From Nitrosococcus watsonii C-113 (GTDB lineage: Bacteria; Pseudomonadota; Gammaproteobacteria; Nitrosococcales; Nitrosococcaceae), in NCBI RefSeq assembly GCF_000143085.1, contig NC_014315.1, positions 62,001-126,000 on the forward strand: 64,000 bases of DNA, given 5' to 3'. The notes under the pieces are model-generated. The model saw only the letters and a program-made list of their open reading frames with translations, had not been told where the DNA came from and made no database searches. Both the position numbers and the translations under genes were made by a program. The stretch's first letter is position 1. Each line of letters opens with the position of its first letter. Shown piece after piece: positions 62,098 through 64,000 of this stretch.

Positions 62098-62110
62098 CGT
62101 TAATCAATGA

Positions 62111-63724
62111 TTATTTTGGAAGTTTAAATCCAGCTACTGATTCACGCATTTCATTGGCGTATTCAGAAAGGCGGCCGATAGAAGAGGCCGTCTCATTAGT
62201 GCCTTTAGAGGTTTGGTCAGTAATTTCTTGTATAACATTCATGGTATCGGAAATGCCTGCCGCCGCCGCCGCCTGTTGTTTCGCCGCACCGGAGATATTT
62301 TGAATAAGTTCTGCCAGATGGTGGGACACGCTCTCAATCTGGCCAAGAGCTCCTCCTGCATCTTGGGATAGTTTAGCGCCAGAAACCACTCCAGAAGTAC
62401 TTTCTTCCATTGAGATAATAGCTTCGTGAGTATCGCTTTGAATAGTTTTGACGAGGGCATCAATCTGTTTAGTCGCGTTACTAGAACGCTCTGCTAAACG
62501 CTGAACTTCATCGGCTACCACAGCGAAACCTCGCCCAGCTTCTCCAGCCATTGCCGCTTGAATAGCTGCGTTTAGAGACAAAATATTGGTCTGTTCGGCA
62601 ATATCGTTGATGAGTTCCACAATTTCGCCAATTTGCTGAGAGCTTTCACCTAGTCTCTTAATTCTTTTAGATGTTTCTTGAATCTGCTCACGGATATTGT
62701 CCATTCCTTCAATGGCATTTTTCACCGTTTCAGTGCCCTTGCCCGCGATTTCTACTGATTGTTTAGCAACCTCCGCTGACTTGGTTGCGTTATCTGAAAC
62801 CTGTTCAATGGAAACTGCCATTTCATTAATGGCCGCGCCTACCGTTGTGATCTGTTGGGCCTGATGTTCGCTTGCATCAGCTAAATGCATGACCGTAGCT
62901 TGTGTTTCCTGGGCTGAGCTCGATACTTTGATGGCGGTATCATTGATATCTTGTACTAGGGTACGTAAGGCATCAATGGTGTAGTTAATGGAATCGGCAA
63001 TGGCCCCTGTAATATCTTCAGTTACAGTTGCACTAACAGTAAGATCGCCATCAGCTAAATCGCCCATTTCGTCTAATAGTTTTAAAATTGCATCTTGATT
63101 ATGAGAATTTTTTATTTCCAGGCCATCAAATTTTTGGCGTAATGTTTTTATAGGACGAGTAAATAATATTAATAACAGAATAAGCGTGCTTATCCCGATA
63201 GCGTAGCTGGTGACTAAGATAATTTGTAACTGGTTACGTGCATTTTGATAGGACTCGACTAGACCAGTAATTATTTGGAAAAGATTATCACTATGCTCAA
63301 ATAAATTAGATATAGTGCTTTTTTGAGGAGTATCCAGCGTGTCTATAAGTTCCTTTTTTAATTGGGACCAGATAGGCTGTATTTTTTGTTGCGATTTTTC
63401 TATAGCAGTAGCTATAGAAGGTATATATATATCATTGCTATCAATTTCTTCTAACTTTTTATCAAAAGCAGAAATACCTTCATTTATTTTTTCTTTCTTG
63501 ATTTTATTGTTTGCTGTTATAAAGAAAATAAAGACAGGAAATCTCTGAGTTAAGACTCGCATCTCTGAGCCTAGCTTTATATCGATATTAATCTTATTTA
63601 TTTGCCATGTGGCATAGCTGATACCAACAATTGTAGTAAGTGCTAGTAATATCGTAATTACCGTCAGAAACAAATGCTTTCTTGCGGTTAGTGCAGAGAG
63701 ATAAATATGATTGCGGATATTCAT
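62111..63724 (-). CDS. pilJ: PilJ-like methyl-accepting chemotaxis protein
   Basis: About 537 residues from the ATG at 63724 ([12 protein letters not shown], with GGAG 8 bases upstream); ATG 63784 and TTG 63814 are in-frame alternatives. Membrane helix at about 16-37, periplasmic sensor domain, second helix near 184-205, HAMP-like region, and the signalling hairpin [35 protein letters not shown] (quoted in part; tip motif [15 protein letters not shown]) with a second [14 protein letters not shown] bundle. It is the receptor of the Pil-Chp system, sensing surface contact in relatives. It overlaps the start of pilI. Confidence 0.92.
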   Translation of the reverse strand: MNIRNHIYLSALTARKHLFLTVITILLALTTIVGISYATWQINKINIDIKLGSEMRVLTQRFPVFIFFITANNKIKKEKINEGISAFDKKLEEIDSNDIYIPSIATAIEKSQQKIQPIWSQLKKELIDTLDTPQKSTISNLFEHSDNLFQIITGLVESYQNARNQLQIILVTSYAIGISTLILLLILFTRPIKTLRQKFDGLEIKNSHNQDAILKLLDEMGDLADGDLTVSATVTEDITGAIADSINYTIDALRTLVQDINDTAIKVSSSAQETQATVMHLADASEHQAQQITTVGAAINEMAVSIEQVSDNATKSAEVAKQSVEIAGKGTETVKNAIEGMDNIREQIQETSKRIKRLGESSQQIGEIVELINDIAEQTNILSLNAAIQAAMAGEAGRGFAVVADEVQRLAERSSNATKQIDALVKTIQSDTHEAIISMEESTSGVVSGAKLSQDAGGALGQIESVSHHLAELIQNISGAAKQQAAAAAGISDTMNVIQEITDQTSKGTNETASSIGRLSEYANEMRESVAGFKLPK

Positions 63725-63815
63725 TCGCTTTTCTCCAGAACGGCGAGCCAGTTTAATTTCGCTATAATCAGAATTTATTTCCATTACTTTAATTAAGCCC
63801 TCATGGGCCCTCAAT

Positions 63816-64000
63816 TTAGACGGTTGCTAGGAAAAAGCTCTCTTGTTCTATAAGCAGATGAAAATCAAATTCCAACCATATTTCTCTGTTCTGAACGAAC
63901 CCTCTTTGAATATAGCGATTAAGGGGATCATTCGATGGAAGTTGCTGCCCGGTCCATTCTTCGTCTAAAAAATGTTTGAGTCCGAAAACCTCTTCTACCA
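63816..64000 (-). CDS. pilI: PilI/CheW-like adaptor, C-terminal part
   Basis: The minus strand is open from the right edge to a stop at 63816-63818, giving about 60 residues: [20 protein letters not shown], then [33 protein letters not shown]. This is the C-terminal end of a PilI/CheW protein. It precedes pilJ in the pilI-pilJ-pilK-chpA-chpB-chpC order. Its N-terminal part is outside the window. Confidence 0.8.
   Translation of the reverse strand, partial: VEEVFGLKHFLDEEWTGQQLPSNDPLNRYIQRGFVQNREIWLEFDFHLLIEQESFFLATV

Noticed and set aside
1-64000. CRISPR arrays, tRNA or rRNA genes
   Set aside because: No regular short direct repeats with spacers and no cloverleaf or rRNA-like sequence were noticed; a covariance search was not possible.

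Overview
The window looks like part of a gammaproteobacterial chromosome. The gene content fits a Chromatiales-type organism: a Pil-Chp chemosensory cluster, a tandem-duplicated UvrA, a DUF4912/GH57/GlgA glycogen block, a sucAB-lpd operon and a formate/nitrite-type channel. I suspect Nitrosococcus or a close relative, but that is inference from gene content and no marker gene (rRNA, amo or similar) is present.

Layout. 1-833 (-) is the 5' part of a NERD-nuclease/helicase gene that runs off the left edge. 1270-2361 is a TDT/TehA-type carrier. 2403-8668 (-) holds two DNA repair genes, a double-length UvrA and a 3-methyladenine DNA glycosylase. 8931-19700 is a chromosomal integron: an IntI-type integrase on the minus strand, an attI-like junction at 10174, then about a dozen cassettes read on the plus strand and separated by attC sites. 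Cassette contents in order: an addiction-module/RelE-ParE pair, a cassette without a recognisable gene, DUF4160+DUF2442, a 1.5-kb FAD monooxygenase cassette, a frameshifted hypothetical, HigBA, HicAB, a broken NucS-like nuclease, a broken CBASS operon (CD-NTase plus the membrane effector Cap15), a small lipoprotein, DUF2283, a VOC/glyoxalase protein and a truncated IS630-type transposase. A deleted IS3-family element sits in one attC.

19906-23751 is a glycogen block: DUF4912, a GH57 branching-type enzyme with a frameshift, and GlgA. 24260-32639 is a mixed set, mostly minus-strand genes: DUF4396, CBS, DUF3579, DUF457, a multi-span membrane protein, DUF924, an NDUFA9-like SDR, MscS and a formate/nitrite-family channel. 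33435-39032 is the 2-oxoglutarate dehydrogenase operon (sucA-sucB-lpd). 39365-45836 (-) carries an ABC exporter, two small or medium membrane proteins and a tandem pair of CNNM/CorC proteins. 46032-51578 (+) carries envelope proteins, a FadL-type porin and an EmrAB pump. 51769-54334 holds DUF2249, BioA and RsmE. 54358-64000 (-) is a Pil-Chp gene cluster in the order pilI(partial)-pilJ-pilK-chpA-chpB-chpC, which would control twitching motility.

The most notable content is the integron. Cassette borders can be read directly, because the first bases of several cassettes are the reverse complement of the R'' box that closes the same cassette. One cassette carried a complete two-gene CBASS defence operon that has since been disabled by two single-base deletions and two stop codons. 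The toxin-antitoxin cassettes beside it are intact.
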